Assembly (NCBI GenBank): GCA_964596645.1
Contig: CAZQVB010000034.1
Coordinates: forward strand, 1 to 49,735
DNA: 49,735 nucleotides
From: CAVQEK01 sp964596645
Lineage (GTDB): Bacteria > Bacteroidota > Bacteroidia > Cytophagales > Cyclobacteriaceae
Direction: 5' to 3'
Below are positions 1 through 9,200 of this stretch, one piece after another. Positions within the stretch are counted from its first letter, which is position 1, and every line of letters starts with the position of its first letter. Below the pieces are notes generated by a model that was not told where the DNA came from, made no database searches, and worked only from the letters and a program-made list of their open reading frames with translations. The position numbers and the translations under genes were made by a program.

Positions 1-535
1 CCAAAGGTGTAGATTTGGGTTTATTTTTCAGTGCCTGCCGTATGTCTTGTTCTATGATGCGGCCATAGGGCCCACTGCCCTGTACTGCAGCAAAATCGAA
101 TTTCTCCTTATCGGCCAGCGCCCTTGCTCTGGGAGAGATGGCCATTTCTCCGGTGGGCTTACTTTCCGCCTCATCTTTGGGTTCAGAGCGCTCGTGAGGC
201 ATTTGATCAATTTCATTTTCTGTATTGCCTGCTTGCTGTTCTGCGATTGCCGCACCTTCGTCACCGCCATCTTTGGTAAAATCAGAGACCGATTCACCAG
301 GCGAGCCGATGTAGCCTATGGTTTCGAGCACCGGTACCTCATCGCCTTCTTGCACCAGGACAGCCAACAGCACGCCATCGGCCAGCGCTTCTTGTTCGAA
401 AGAGGCCTTGTCGGTTTCGTAGGCAAAGAGCGCATCGCCCTTTTTCACTACTTCTCCTTCTTTTACAAACCACTCGGAAAAAATACAGGATTCAACGGAC
501 TGGCCCTGTCGGGGCATGATGATGGATTCGGCCAT
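1..535 (-). CDS. 2-oxo acid dehydrogenase complex E2 subunit (dihydrolipoamide acyltransferase), 5' part
   Basis: Reading the complement from an ATG at 535 gives 178 residues with no stop before the window edge, so the C-terminal part is missing. Residues 1-75 form a biotinyl/lipoyl domain starting MAESIIMPRQGQ, with the lipoyl lysine in ETDKA (K43). After an acidic, Ala/Glu-rich linker (about 80-130) comes a peripheral subunit-binding domain at about 133-170 (ISPRARALADKE ... GSGPYGRIIEQDI), which docks E1 or E3. The acyltransferase domain lies beyond the edge. E2 enzymes of this family transfer the acyl group made by E1 to CoA in the pyruvate, branched-chain or acetoin dehydrogenase complexes; which one applies cannot be told from this fragment. 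It is divergent from the GntR gene, and its promoter region carries three palindromes. Confidence 0.93.
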   Translation of the reverse strand, partial: MAESIIMPRQGQSVESCIFSEWFVKEGEVVKKGDALFAYETDKASFEQEALADGVLLAVLVQEGDEVPVLETIGYIGSPGESVSDFTKDGGDEGAAIAEQQAGNTENEIDQMPHERSEPKDEAESKPTGEMAISPRARALADKEKFDFAAVQGSGPYGRIIEQDIRQALKNKPKSTPL

Positions 536-575
536 AGGTTATGAAATTTACAGGCAGTTCACAGCATTGTTGCTA

Positions 576-616
576 AACATGTTGTAAACTTATATAAGTT
601 AACTTGTAAATACAAG
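576..616. promoter_or_regulatory. Three stacked palindromes, candidate GntR operator
   Basis: Three perfect palindromes lie end to end: AACATGTT (576-583), AACTTATATAAGTT (587-600) and CTTGTAAATACAAG (603-616). They sit 41-81 bases upstream of the E2 start in the region shared with the divergent GntR gene. The last one resembles known GntR-family operators of the TTGTA-N-TACAA type, such as that of AraR (established knowledge). That the neighbouring regulator binds here is inference. Confidence 0.5.
585..615 (-). promoter_or_regulatory. Putative promoter of the E2 gene
   Basis: On the minus strand a TTG (complement 613-615), a 20-nt spacer and TAAGTTTA (complement 585-592) match the Bacteroidetes -33/-7 pattern, with one mismatch to TAnnTTTG. 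Both elements fall inside the palindromes at 587-600 and 603-616, so a bound repressor would block the polymerase. Confidence 0.4.
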
Positions 617-789
617 TAGGTTTTGAGAATTCATTTTTACTTAATACAGCACGACCTGGCATCGCCTGACGAAAACGGTTCTATATGTATAATTTTAAAC
701 TTTAGAGTGACCTAAGCATTTGCTGAAAAAGATTATTAATGCACTGATGGCGTAGAGGTTCCATCTAATTTTACTAAACTTGTTTTTAC

Positions 790-1530
790 ATGTGGCGATC
801 ACCAACTTTTATAAGTGTGGAAAGAGACAGAATCCCTCAGCATAAAAAGCTTTACGACATCCTGCGCAATCATATAGCCAAGGGGCTTTATACTGAAGGA
901 AGCCTGTTGCCTTCGGAAAACGAACTCTGCAGCATACATGATGTAACCCGGCCCACGGTACGGCAGGCGCTTGCGCGGCTGGTCAACGAGGGCTACATCG
1001 TGAAGCACCAGGGCAAGGGCAGCATCGTGAAAACACCGCCCAAGGGAATCGGCATTCTCTCACTGCAAGGCACCACCACAGGTGTGGGCAAGCACAATCT
1101 GGAAACTATACCGCTCGGCAAACCACAGGTAATGCCCTGGCCTGAGCCCTTTATGTTTGACCTCAGCACTTCGGAAAAAGAATCGGGATGCATCATGCTG
1201 GAGCGCCGGCGGATTGTGGATGGCGAACCGATTTTATACGACATCAGCTACCTGCCCAACATCAACCTGACCCGTTTCACACAGCGGTCTTTTGTGAATA
1301 AGTCGCTGTTTGCCGTGCTCCGCAGCGAGTACGGCATAGAGGTACACAGCGGCGAACAAAAGATACAGGCGGTGCCGGCCGATCACAATATAAGCCGCCA
1401 CCTCAATGTAGCCTCCGGCAGCCCGGTGTTGCACCTGCAGCGCAAAATGGCCACCAACCGCCCGGCTTTTTTCTTCTACTCATCCATCTATTGCAATACG
1501 ACTGATTACTACCTGGAAGGCACCTTTTAA
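790..1530 (+). CDS. GntR-family transcriptional regulator with UTRA domain
   Basis: This 246-residue protein has an N-terminal winged helix-turn-helix of GntR type at about residues 18-80 (LLPSENELC ... TRPTVRQALARLVNEGYI, then the wing HQGKGSIV). A UTRA effector domain fills about 95-240 (MLERRRIVDGEPILYDISYLP is the typical core, here around residues 136-156). HutC/FarR-type members bind small sugar or amino-acid ligands and usually repress catabolic operons next to them. It is divergent from the E2 gene across 254 bases holding three palindromes, so it probably controls E2 and perhaps itself. The sugar-processing gene at 1660 lies 129 bases downstream on the same strand. The ligand is unknown. 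The ATG at 790 gives normal family length. Confidence 0.9.
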   Translation: MWRSPTFISVERDRIPQHKKLYDILRNHIAKGLYTEGSLLPSENELCSIHDVTRPTVRQALARLVNEGYIVKHQGKGSIVKTPPKGIGILSLQGTTTGVGKHNLETIPLGKPQVMPWPEPFMFDLSTSEKESGCIMLERRRIVDGEPILYDISYLPNINLTRFTQRSFVNKSLFAVLRSEYGIEVHSGEQKIQAVPADHNISRHLNVASGSPVLHLQRKMATNRPAFFFYSSIYCNTTDYYLEGTF

Positions 1531-1659
1531 AGCGACCTGATGAAATCCGGAACTTGGCATTACGCATCACGCCAAATATCAAGCTCCGCTGTATTTCTCC
1601 CATCTCTGCTTAAATTGTGCCCGCAACGTTACATCCTGTAGTATTCATCAATAGAGCGT

Positions 1660-3164
1660 ATGATTCACCTGAGATTTTTCACGCCCTTTCTGTTATTCAT
1701 CGCGGCAGCCATCCACGGCATTGGGCAGGATGTAGAAATGCCTGACGATCATACACTGCTGAATACCAGGGCCGACGGCTATCGCGGCATTTGGTATATG
1801 AACGGTCACCTCGACAATGCCTATAAATACAAATACAGTGGTGGACTGGGCACCTACTGCGCCAAACACAGCCCCTTTGCGGTGTATTCACCGCAGGCTA
1901 ATAAAACGTTTTTCGTATACGGCGGCACCAGCCAAGCCAGCCACCTGCAGCACCAACTCGACTCCATAAGCGATGGCACCTACATAGCCAATGTGCTGCT
2001 GCACATGGTGAGCTACTACGACCATGCTACCGGCACGGTGCCAAAACCCACCATTCTTTTGGACAAACGGACAAAAGATGCCCATGACAATCCCGTACTG
2101 TCTATCGATGCTGAAGGCTACATATGGGTGTTCTCCACTGCCCACGGCACTAACCGCAAGTCGTACATTCACAAANNNNNNNNNNCGAGCCCTACTCCAT
2201 CGACCGGTTTGAGCGTGTGCATGCCGACCGGCAAGATGCTGATGCACGGCTTCCGCTGGATAATTTTTCGTATTTCCAGGTATGGGAGAACAATGGCTTT
2301 CAGGCGTTTTTTACCAAATACAAATACCCGGTAAAGCGCACAGCCTGCTACATGCATTCGGCAGATGGTGTGCATTGGTCGGAGTGGCAAAGGCTGGCTG
2401 CATTTGGCGAGGGCCATTATCAAATCAGTGCTTCTGCCAAAGGCCTGGCCGCCACTGCTTTCAACTACCACCCGCCCACCGTCGAGGGCGGCGTGCCCGG
2501 GCTCAACTACCGCACCAACCTCTACTACCTGCAGACAACAGACAATGGCGCCTCATGGACCAATGCCAGGGGCGAACCGATCGAGGTGCCGCTTTTGAAC
2601 AAGGATAATGAAGCCATGGTGCGCGACTATGAGAAAGAAGATCTGCTGGTGTATATGAAAGATATTTTGATCGACGCTGAAGGCAGGCCGGTCATCTTGT
2701 ACATTACGAGCAAAGGCTATGCATCGGGCCCGCAAAATGCTCCACGCACTTGGACGCTGGCCAAATGGACGGGCGAGGAATGGCGTTTTCACACCATTGC
2801 TACTTCCGACAACAACTACGACATGGGCTCACTGCATATCGCTGACGGCAAGTGGATGCTGATGGCCCCGGTGGCAGAGGGTCCGCAGCCGTACAACCCC
2901 GGCGGAGAAATGGCAATGTACGTAAGCACGGACGAAGGCGCTACCTGGAAAATGAAAAAACAAATGACCAAAGAGAGTGAGCGCAACCACACCTACGCCC
3001 GGCGCCCGGTGCATGCCCATCGTGATTTTTATGCTTTTTGGGCCGATGGCAACGGCAGGGCGCCTTCAGAGTCGCGCCTGTATTTTTCCGATCACAAGGG
3101 GCGCGTTTTTCAATTGCCGGCAGAAATGTCGGAGGATTTTCAAAAACCGACCAGGGTGAAATAG
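1660..3164 (+). CDS. Secreted BNR-4-type beta-propeller protein (interrupted by a 10-N assembly gap)
   Basis: Two open frames separated by ten Ns (2176-2185) together make one protein of about 500 residues. The 5' part starts with a signal peptide (MIHLRFFTPFLLFIAAAIHGIGQ) followed by TRADGYRGIWYMNG and KYSGGLGTYCAKHSPFAVY, typical of the BNR_4 repeat family. The 3' part resumes as EPYSIDRFERVHADRQ in a frame shifted relative to the first and holds propeller blades (YMHSADGVHWSEW, YLQTTDNGASWTN, YVSTDEGATWKM, an Asp-box-like pattern). The frame change fits a gap whose true length is not 10, rather than a real frameshift. BNR_4 proteins are exported and occur in polysaccharide loci; some polysaccharide lyases share this fold, but no activity can be assigned here. 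Confidence 0.82.
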
Positions 3165-3174
3165 AAAATGGGCG

Positions 3175-3220
3175 CCATCACCAAGCTGCTGCTTGATGAT
3201 GATGCCCATTGGCATAAGTT
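3175..3220. terminator. Possible convergent hairpin between propeller and FKBP genes
   Basis: Within the 68-base gap between the two convergent genes, ATGGGC and GCCCAT can pair around a Gly/Asp-codon-like GATGATG run. There is no clear U-tract on either strand, so a terminator role is only suggested by position. Confidence 0.25.
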
Positions 3221-3232
3221 GATCGGGTAGTG

Positions 3233-3730
3233 TCAGTGCTGATGCCCGCCGGGGCCATGTGCATGGCCATGGCTGAGTTCGTCTTCTGTTGCTTTGCGCA
3301 CCTCTATGATCTCCCCTGAGAAGTTGAGCGTTTTGCCGGCCAGCATGTGGTTAAAGTCCATCTTTACCGTGTCATCGCCTACCTCGAGTATGGTGCCCTG
3401 CAAGGAATTGCCCTGGTTATCCTGCATGGGTATCACTTTACCTTCCTGCAACATATCAGACTGCAATTGCCCGTCTACTACAAAAGTATCTTTTGGCAGA
3501 TCTACTACGGCTTTGGGGTCTTTTTCACCATAGCCTTCGGAGGGTTCTACGGTTATATTATAGTTATCGCCGGCCTTTTTGCCCAGCAACTGATTTTCGA
3601 AACCGGGGATCATACTGCCCTGGCCAACCAAAAATGTAAGCGGCTTGCTCCGATCGGTTTGTTCAATCAGTTCGCCCTGCACTTCCAGGGCGTAGGTGAC
3701 AGAGGCCACGGTATTTGCTGCAATTTCCAT
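3233..3730 (-). CDS. SlyD-like FKBP-type peptidyl-prolyl cis-trans isomerase
   Basis: This 165-residue protein opens with an FKBP half-domain (VTYALEVQGELIEQTDRSKPLTFLVGQGSMIPGFE is spread over about residues 10-45). The SlyD-type insert-in-flap region follows (KVIPMQDNQGNSLQGTILEV, about 98-117), then FNHMLAGKTLNFSGEIIEVR, the closing FKBP strands. The last dozen residues are His/Gly rich (HGHAHGPGGHQH), like the nickel-binding tail of SlyD. Such proteins isomerise prolyl bonds, act as folding chaperones in the cytoplasm and can bind metals. There is no signal peptide. It is convergent with the propeller gene and has no obvious functional partner nearby. Confidence 0.93.
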   Translation of the reverse strand: MEIAANTVASVTYALEVQGELIEQTDRSKPLTFLVGQGSMIPGFENQLLGKKAGDNYNITVEPSEGYGEKDPKAVVDLPKDTFVVDGQLQSDMLQEGKVIPMQDNQGNSLQGTILEVGDDTVKMDFNHMLAGKTLNFSGEIIEVRKATEDELSHGHAHGPGGHQH

Positions 3731-3815
3731 TCAAATAGCTTTAGTATATAAATAGTATAGAAAGCACAAAGGAAAAGAAATATATGCGCAGGTGCAAATA
3801 AGGGCCATTTTGCAG

Positions 3816-3851
3816 AGGCTGCCATGCGTGCTAAGCATGCAATGGCAGCCT
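3816..3851 (-). terminator. Hairpin downstream of sulfatase 1
   Basis: A perfect 10-bp inverted repeat (AGGCTGCCAT ... ATGGCAGCCT) with a GC-rich 16-nt loop begins ten bases past the sulfatase stop codon. No long U-tract follows, so it may stabilise the transcript or end it inefficiently. Confidence 0.45.
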
Positions 3852-3860
3852 GATGATCAC

Positions 3861-5477
3861 TTATTGGTTGTACATATCAATGTAGTATTGATCCAGCTCA
3901 GCAGAGTCTTTGTAGTGCTTGCGCAATGCGGCAAGTCTTTGGCTGAGTTCCTCCACCACGTCGGCATAGGCCGGGTCGTGGTATACGTTGTTCATTTCCT
4001 TCGGGTCTTTCTTGCGGTCGTACAGCTCCCACTCGTCTATGTCGTAGTAGAAGTGCGCTAATTTGTACTCTTCCGTCACGATGCCATAGTGGCGTTTTAC
4101 CATGTGAATGGCCGGGTACTCATAGTAGTGATAGTAGACGGCGTCGCGAAAGCCCTCTGTTTCGCCACGGAAGAGTGGCAACAGGCTCACTCCCTGCATA
4201 TCCTCTGGCACCTCTATGCCTGCAGCGGTGAGCAAGGTTGGCGCAAAATCGAGGTTTTGCACCATGGTGGTGTTTACAGCGCCAGGCTCAATCAAACCGG
4301 GCCAACGCACCAAAAGGGGCGTTTTGAAAGATTCGTCATAGATAAACCGTTTGTCGAACCAGCCGTGTTCGCCCAGGTAAAAGCCCTGGTCTGACGTGTA
4401 CACTACAATGGTATTTTCGGCCAAGCCGCTTTCTTCCAGGTAGTCGAGCACCTGGCCTACGCCTTCATCTACCCCCGCTATGCTGCCCAGGTAGTCCTGC
4501 ATGTACCGCTGGTATCGCCAGCGCATCAGGTCTTCATCCGACATATTGGGGTAGTTGCGCGCAAACTCCTCATTGATGGGCCTGTACACACTGTCCCACG
4601 TGGCGCGCTGCTCCGGAGTCATCCGCTTCAGCTCGTTCATCAGCGCCTCCTGGTCCCACTCCATGTTTTCTTCCAATCCCAGACTGTCCATCACTTCCGG
4701 GTATATTTTAGAGTCGCCGGCCCAGTTCATATCCTTCAGCAGGTTCATCTCGGCGGTTTTGGCTGCTGTGCCTCTACCCTCATAATCATCGAAGAGCGTC
4801 TCGGGCTCACGAAAAGTGCGCTTGGTGAATTCTTTATAATGCCGCGGTGCCGGCAACCACTCCCTGTGGGGTGCCTTGTGCAGGTACATCAGAAAGAAGG
4901 GCTTATCCGCATCGCGCTCTTGCTGCAGCCAGTCGAGTGTCATGTCTGTAATGATGTCGGTGGTGTAGCCTTTTATATTGATGGTGCCCTCGTACTTGGT
5001 GATGAAATCGGGGCCGTAGTAGTTGCCCTGCCCGGGTAGTATCTTGAACTGGTCGAAACCTTTGGGGCTGTTGCCAAAGTGCAGCTTGCCAAACATGGCC
5101 GTCTGATAGCCTGCGTGCTGCAGTATCTGCGGAAAGGTGACCTGGGTGGTGTCGAAAGGAAAACGGTTGTCGATCTTACCATTGATGTGGCTGTGCTTGC
5201 CGGTAAGGATCACGGCGCGCGATGGTGCGCAGATAGAATTGGTAACTGAGGCATTGGTAAATCGCATACCTTCTGTTGCCAATCGGTCTATATTTGGCGT
5301 TTCCATCAGATCGTCGGAGTAGGCGCTTATGGCCTGGTACGCGTGGTCGTCGGACATGATGAAGAGTATGTTGGGCCTGGTGGGCGCCGCGTCTTCTTCA
5401 GGTTTATTGTCATTGCATGCGGCCAAAACAAGGAAAAGTGAGACTACGGCCAGTCTGGCAAAAAAGGATGAGTTCAT
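3861..5477 (-). CDS. Lipoprotein S1-family sulfatase (N-acetylglucosamine-6-sulfatase-like)
   Basis: The protein begins MNSSFFARLAVVSLFLVLAACND, a lipoprotein signal with cysteine at the LAAC box, so it is probably anchored in the periplasm or outer membrane. The longer frame start at 5489 adds only four residues. The S1 sulfatase core is clear: RPNILFIMSDDHAYQ supplies the metal-binding Asp pair, and SICAPSRAVILTGK holds the formylglycine motif C-x-P-S-R. The C-terminal region has HGWFDKRFIYDESFKTPLLVRWPG and the DUF4976-type end. The phrases MYLHKAPHREW and NSICAPSRA resemble the GlcNAc-6-sulfatase/mucin-desulfating group, but specificity is not certain. It needs an anaerobic or aerobic sulfatase-maturing enzyme, not seen in the window. 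It is monocistronic, with a hairpin after the stop. Confidence 0.9.
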   Translation of the reverse strand: MNSSFFARLAVVSLFLVLAACNDNKPEEDAAPTRPNILFIMSDDHAYQAISAYSDDLMETPNIDRLATEGMRFTNASVTNSICAPSRAVILTGKHSHINGKIDNRFPFDTTQVTFPQILQHAGYQTAMFGKLHFGNSPKGFDQFKILPGQGNYYGPDFITKYEGTINIKGYTTDIITDMTLDWLQQERDADKPFFLMYLHKAPHREWLPAPRHYKEFTKRTFREPETLFDDYEGRGTAAKTAEMNLLKDMNWAGDSKIYPEVMDSLGLEENMEWDQEALMNELKRMTPEQRATWDSVYRPINEEFARNYPNMSDEDLMRWRYQRYMQDYLGSIAGVDEGVGQVLDYLEESGLAENTIVVYTSDQGFYLGEHGWFDKRFIYDESFKTPLLVRWPGLIEPGAVNTTMVQNLDFAPTLLTAAGIEVPEDMQGVSLLPLFRGETEGFRDAVYYHYYEYPAIHMVKRHYGIVTEEYKLAHFYYDIDEWELYDRKKDPKEMNNVYHDPAYADVVEELSQRLAALRKHYKDSAELDQYYIDMYNQ

Positions 5478-5911
5478 AGTGTAAATCAATTAATTAAGGG
5501 TTTTTGTAAAAGGTAACGGCAGGCATTCTGGTTGATGATATCAGGCAAAAAAATTCTTGCAGCAAGTATGTGGTGCGTGCGTGCAAATATAGCAATCGCT
5601 GTTTTTCTGCATTGCTTTATCTCTAAAAAAGGAGATTGGCTGTAAATGTTCTGTGGGCTACCTGCAAGTGGTCTGTGCGACACAGACCACGGAATGTTGG
5701 TCAGTGCGCCACAGAACAAGGAAATAGTTATGGTCTTTATCGAATATAAAATTGTAAGCGGCCTGTGCGACACAGACCACGGAGATGGGAGGTAGTGCTG
5801 CGGTTGGTGGTATGTGGGGCACGGCTGTAAGTGGTCTGTGGGGCGCAGACCACAGAATGGGTCACAGACCACGGAATGGGTGGTAGTGTATGACCGGATC
5901 AGACAATGTAG
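5478..5911. other. Intergenic region with palindromic repeats
   Basis: This stretch lies upstream of sulfatase 1 and downstream of the response regulator (both minus strand). Its first 150 bases are AT-rich and would hold the sulfatase promoter, though no clear TAnnTTTG is seen. The rest is dominated by the CACAGACCAC repeat family. Open frames across it are read-throughs of the repeats and are not genes. Confidence 0.6.
5646..5872. repeat. CACAGACCAC palindromic repeat cluster
   Basis: GTGGTCTGTG and CACAGACCAC form a 23-base palindrome with a 3-nt loop at 5668-5690. Degenerate copies lie at 5758-5780 and 5831-5853, a half copy at 5863-5872, and related TTCTGTGG half sites nearby. Copies are followed by GGAATG or a close variant. 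The same unit (TTCTGTGGCCACAGACCATG) recurs at about 13074 and 13821, so this is a dispersed REP-like family. Confidence 0.8.
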
Positions 5912-6292
5912 TCAATTCCTGATACGCCCGGCCATGTTTTCTATGGCTTCAAATACATCCTTCATTTCGAAAGGCTTCTCTAAGAAATGGTCGGCGCCGG
6001 CTTCCTGACATTCGCGCCGTGCCGACGGATGGGCCGAAATCATAATGAGTGGAATGGCCGCCAGGTCGTGATGGCTCTTCAGCTCTTTACATACCTCGCG
6101 ACCGTCGCTGCCCGACAGCAGCATGTCCATCATGATGATGTCGGGCTTGGTGACGCTGAGAAAATCAACCAGATCGTGTGCACTGTCTTTTTTGGTCACC
6201 TGGTATCCTTTCATTTTCAGCATGGTGCCAAGCATCATTAATATGTCTTCGTTGTCGTCGATGATGAGTATATGTAGTGTGCGGTCTGGCAT
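5912..6292 (-). CDS. Single-domain response regulator (CheY-like)
   Basis: This 126-residue protein is a lone receiver domain. The acidic pair is DD at 12-13, the phosphoacceptor is Asp56 in DIIMMDMLLSG, and the conserved Lys sits in FLEKPF near residue 106. No output domain follows, so it must act by protein contact or as a phosphorelay intermediate. It starts 6 bases after the stop of the seven-PAS kinase on the same strand, so the two are almost certainly co-transcribed and the kinase is its likely donor. The REP-like palindromes lie directly downstream. Confidence 0.93.
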   Translation of the reverse strand: MPDRTLHILIIDDNEDILMMLGTMLKMKGYQVTKKDSAHDLVDFLSVTKPDIIMMDMLLSGSDGREVCKELKSHHDLAAIPLIMISAHPSARRECQEAGADHFLEKPFEMKDVFEAIENMAGRIRN

Positions 6293-6298
6293 AAAAAA

Positions 6299-9200
6299 TT
6301 AGTTAGATGCTATGGGTAATGTAAAGTAAAAAGTAGCGCCCTGGCCCAGCTCGCTTTTCACACCGATGTGGCCGTGGTGCCGCCTTATGATCTCTGCCGC
6401 TATGAACAGGCCGATGCCAAAGCCGGGATATGTTTTTTCATTTTTTCCTTCCACACGATAAAAACGCTCAAAGATTTTCTGCTGGTCTTTCTTACTGATG
6501 CCGATACCTTCATCGTGCACCGACACCTCCACAGCGTTGCCATTTACGTGGCTGTCTACTGTTATATTTTTTGCCTTTGGTGAGTACTTTACGGCATTTG
6601 TGAGAAAGTTGATGAGCACCTGCGAAATGCGCTCGCGGTCGGCAAATATAATGGCTGCGGGGTTGCTGCGAAGCGCTATGGTGTACTCCGGATTGATGCC
6701 GCGCATTTCCTGCACGATCTCCGTCATAAGTGCGCTGATGTCGAATTGCTCTTCGTTCAGCGCCAGGCTTCCTTTTTTTATTTTCGACAGGTTCAGCAGG
6801 TCCGAAATCAAGTTGGTGAGTTTGATCACCTGCTTGTCCACCACCTTGAGCGCATCCATGAGGAAGTCATCTGCCCCGCCGGCATACATCGACTGCATGA
6901 TCTGCACATAGCCCTTGATGGTGGTGAGGGGTGTTTTCAGCTCGTGGCTGGCCATGCTGATGAAGTAGTCTTTTTGCTCATCGAGGGCTTTCATGTCCTG
7001 AATGTCGGTGCTGGCACCTACCCACATTTGTATATGACCGTCGGCATCTTTCTGAGGTGTGGCGCGGCTCAGTTGCCAACGGTATTCGCCGTCGTGCCTT
7101 CTGAAGCGATGTTCGAACAAAAAATCACTGCCCGTTTCTATAGAGTGCTGCCAGAGGCGCAGGTTTTCGTCATGATCATCGGGGTGTACTATGTCGATCC
7201 ATCCTTTTTCTACGATGTCTTCCTGCGACATGCCTGAAAATTCAAACACCGACTTGTTCCAGTAGTTGAGATCGCCCCTTGTGTCGGCTGTCCATATCAT
7301 TTCCGGCAGGGAGTCGGCCAGCAGCCTGAACTTTGCCTCGCTTTCCTGCAGCTCCTGCTCATATTTTTTGCCCGCGGTGATGTCGCGTATGGTGCCCAAA
7401 ATTTCGAATGGCTGGTTGGACGGGCTATAGAAAATCTTGCCTTTCGCTTCAAACCAACAAATGCTTCCATCGGGCTTTATGAGCCTGGCGGTGTATTGCA
7501 GCACACCATTTTGCAGCGCCCTGTGCAGTGCCTGATTGCGTATATCCAGGTCTTCGGGGTGCAGTTGGGCCAGTACATCTTCATGAGAAATGACGGCATC
7601 TCTGGCATGCCCAAATATTTCGGCATAGCGCTGTGAATGCTCTATGTCTTTGGTGTGCAGGTCCAGCTCCCAAATGCCGAGCTCACTGGCGTCGATCACC
7701 ATGTTCAGCCGTTCCTCATTTTCTTCCAGCCGGTTTTGATATTCCACCTGGTCGTGAATGTCCATACAAGCGCCGATGTATCCTTCAAAGCTGCCGTCGA
7801 GGGTGAATCGTGGTACACCGTTATCGGATATCCATCGAAATACGCCATCGTGCCGGCGCAGCCGATACTCCATGTAGAATTCCTCACGCTTGTCAAAAGC
7901 CTCTACGTAGATTTTCAGGCAGCGGTCGTAGTCGTCGGGGTGTACGCCATCTGCCCAGCCATTGCCGGCTTCTTCATCCATGCTTTTGCCTGAGAAGCGC
8001 AGCCAGGCTTTGTTGAAATAATAGCATAATCTGTCGGTGTCGGCCATCCAGATGAGCACCGGTGCGTTGTCGGCCACATTGCGAAAGCGTTCCTCGCTTT
8101 CCTCCATACGCTGGAGGGTGCGCAGCAATTCTTGCTCGGCCTTTTTCTGCTCATGTACATTGGTGTATGCGCCTACCCACTTTTCTATTTCACCGTGCTC
8201 GTTGTGTATGGGCTTGCCATGCACCAGAAACCACTCGTATGGTCCTGAAGCACTCTTCAGCCGCACCTCGGCACGAAAAGGATCGCCTGATTTCAGGCTG
8301 GCTGACCATACACTCAATACGCGGTCGTGGTCGTCGGGGTGCGCCATGGCGCGAAAGGATGCGTCATCTTTGGGATCAAGGCCGGTAAATTCTTTCCACT
8401 GTTTTGAGGCGTATATTTGCTGCCCATCGGCGTCGGTGGTAAAGATCAGCTCTGGCAGCGAATCGGCCAGTTGCCGGAACTCCCGCGCGCTTTGCTCTAT
8501 CTTTTGCCTGGCCAATACCTGGGCCGTTACGTCCTGCAAGGTACCGTTGAAGCGATATGCACGCTGGTCGGGGCCAAACCAGGCCCGGCCCATGGCACGA
8601 ACAATACGCTGCTGCCCGGTTTTCGGGTTGGTAATGGAATATTCGATGTCGTATTGCCCACCAGACTGATGGTCGAGCGCGCGCGCTATGGCTTCCTGCA
8701 CCCTGCTGCGGTCGGCAGGGGCCATGGCCGCAACGGCTTTCTCTAAATCAATTTCATCATACTCAGAGAGGCCAAACCACTCCTTTAGTCGTTTATTGCC
8801 TTTGAACCTGTAGGTGTTTGGATCCACCTCCCAGGTGCCGAGCTCGGTGGCGTCTACGGCAAAGGCCAGCTCATCAAGGCTCTCTTCAAGCTTTAGACGA
8901 GTCTGTACTTTTTCGGTCACGTCAAACCCTGTAACCAATACGCCGATAATCTGGCCATCGCTATCGCGCAGTGCTTTGTACCGGCTGTCGAAGTAGAACT
9001 GCTGCATGGTGCCATTGCGCGGAAGCAACGTAGGCGCTTCGGTTTCTACATATTCCTGGCCAGTGGCATATACCTGGTGCAGCTTATGCACAAACGGCTG
9101 GCCGCTCAACTCGGGAAGGAATTCCAGCAGCGGCTTGCCAAAGATGGATTCGTCTTTTTGCCAGATGGCAAGCGTAACGGCGTTGGCCAGTTGAAGCGTG

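Noticed and set aside
52..544. Open frames on both strands over 47-544 as separate genes
   Set aside because: The complement frame from 535 encodes a clear lipoyl and subunit-binding domain protein, so these are shadows.
2217..3164. A separate gene starting at 2217 after the N run
   Set aside because: The frame continues upstream to the gap and shares the family with the first half; it is the 3' part of one gene.
5486..5872. A 128-codon minus-strand frame
   Set aside because: It is built from CACAGACCAC repeats and has no protein-like composition; it is intergenic.
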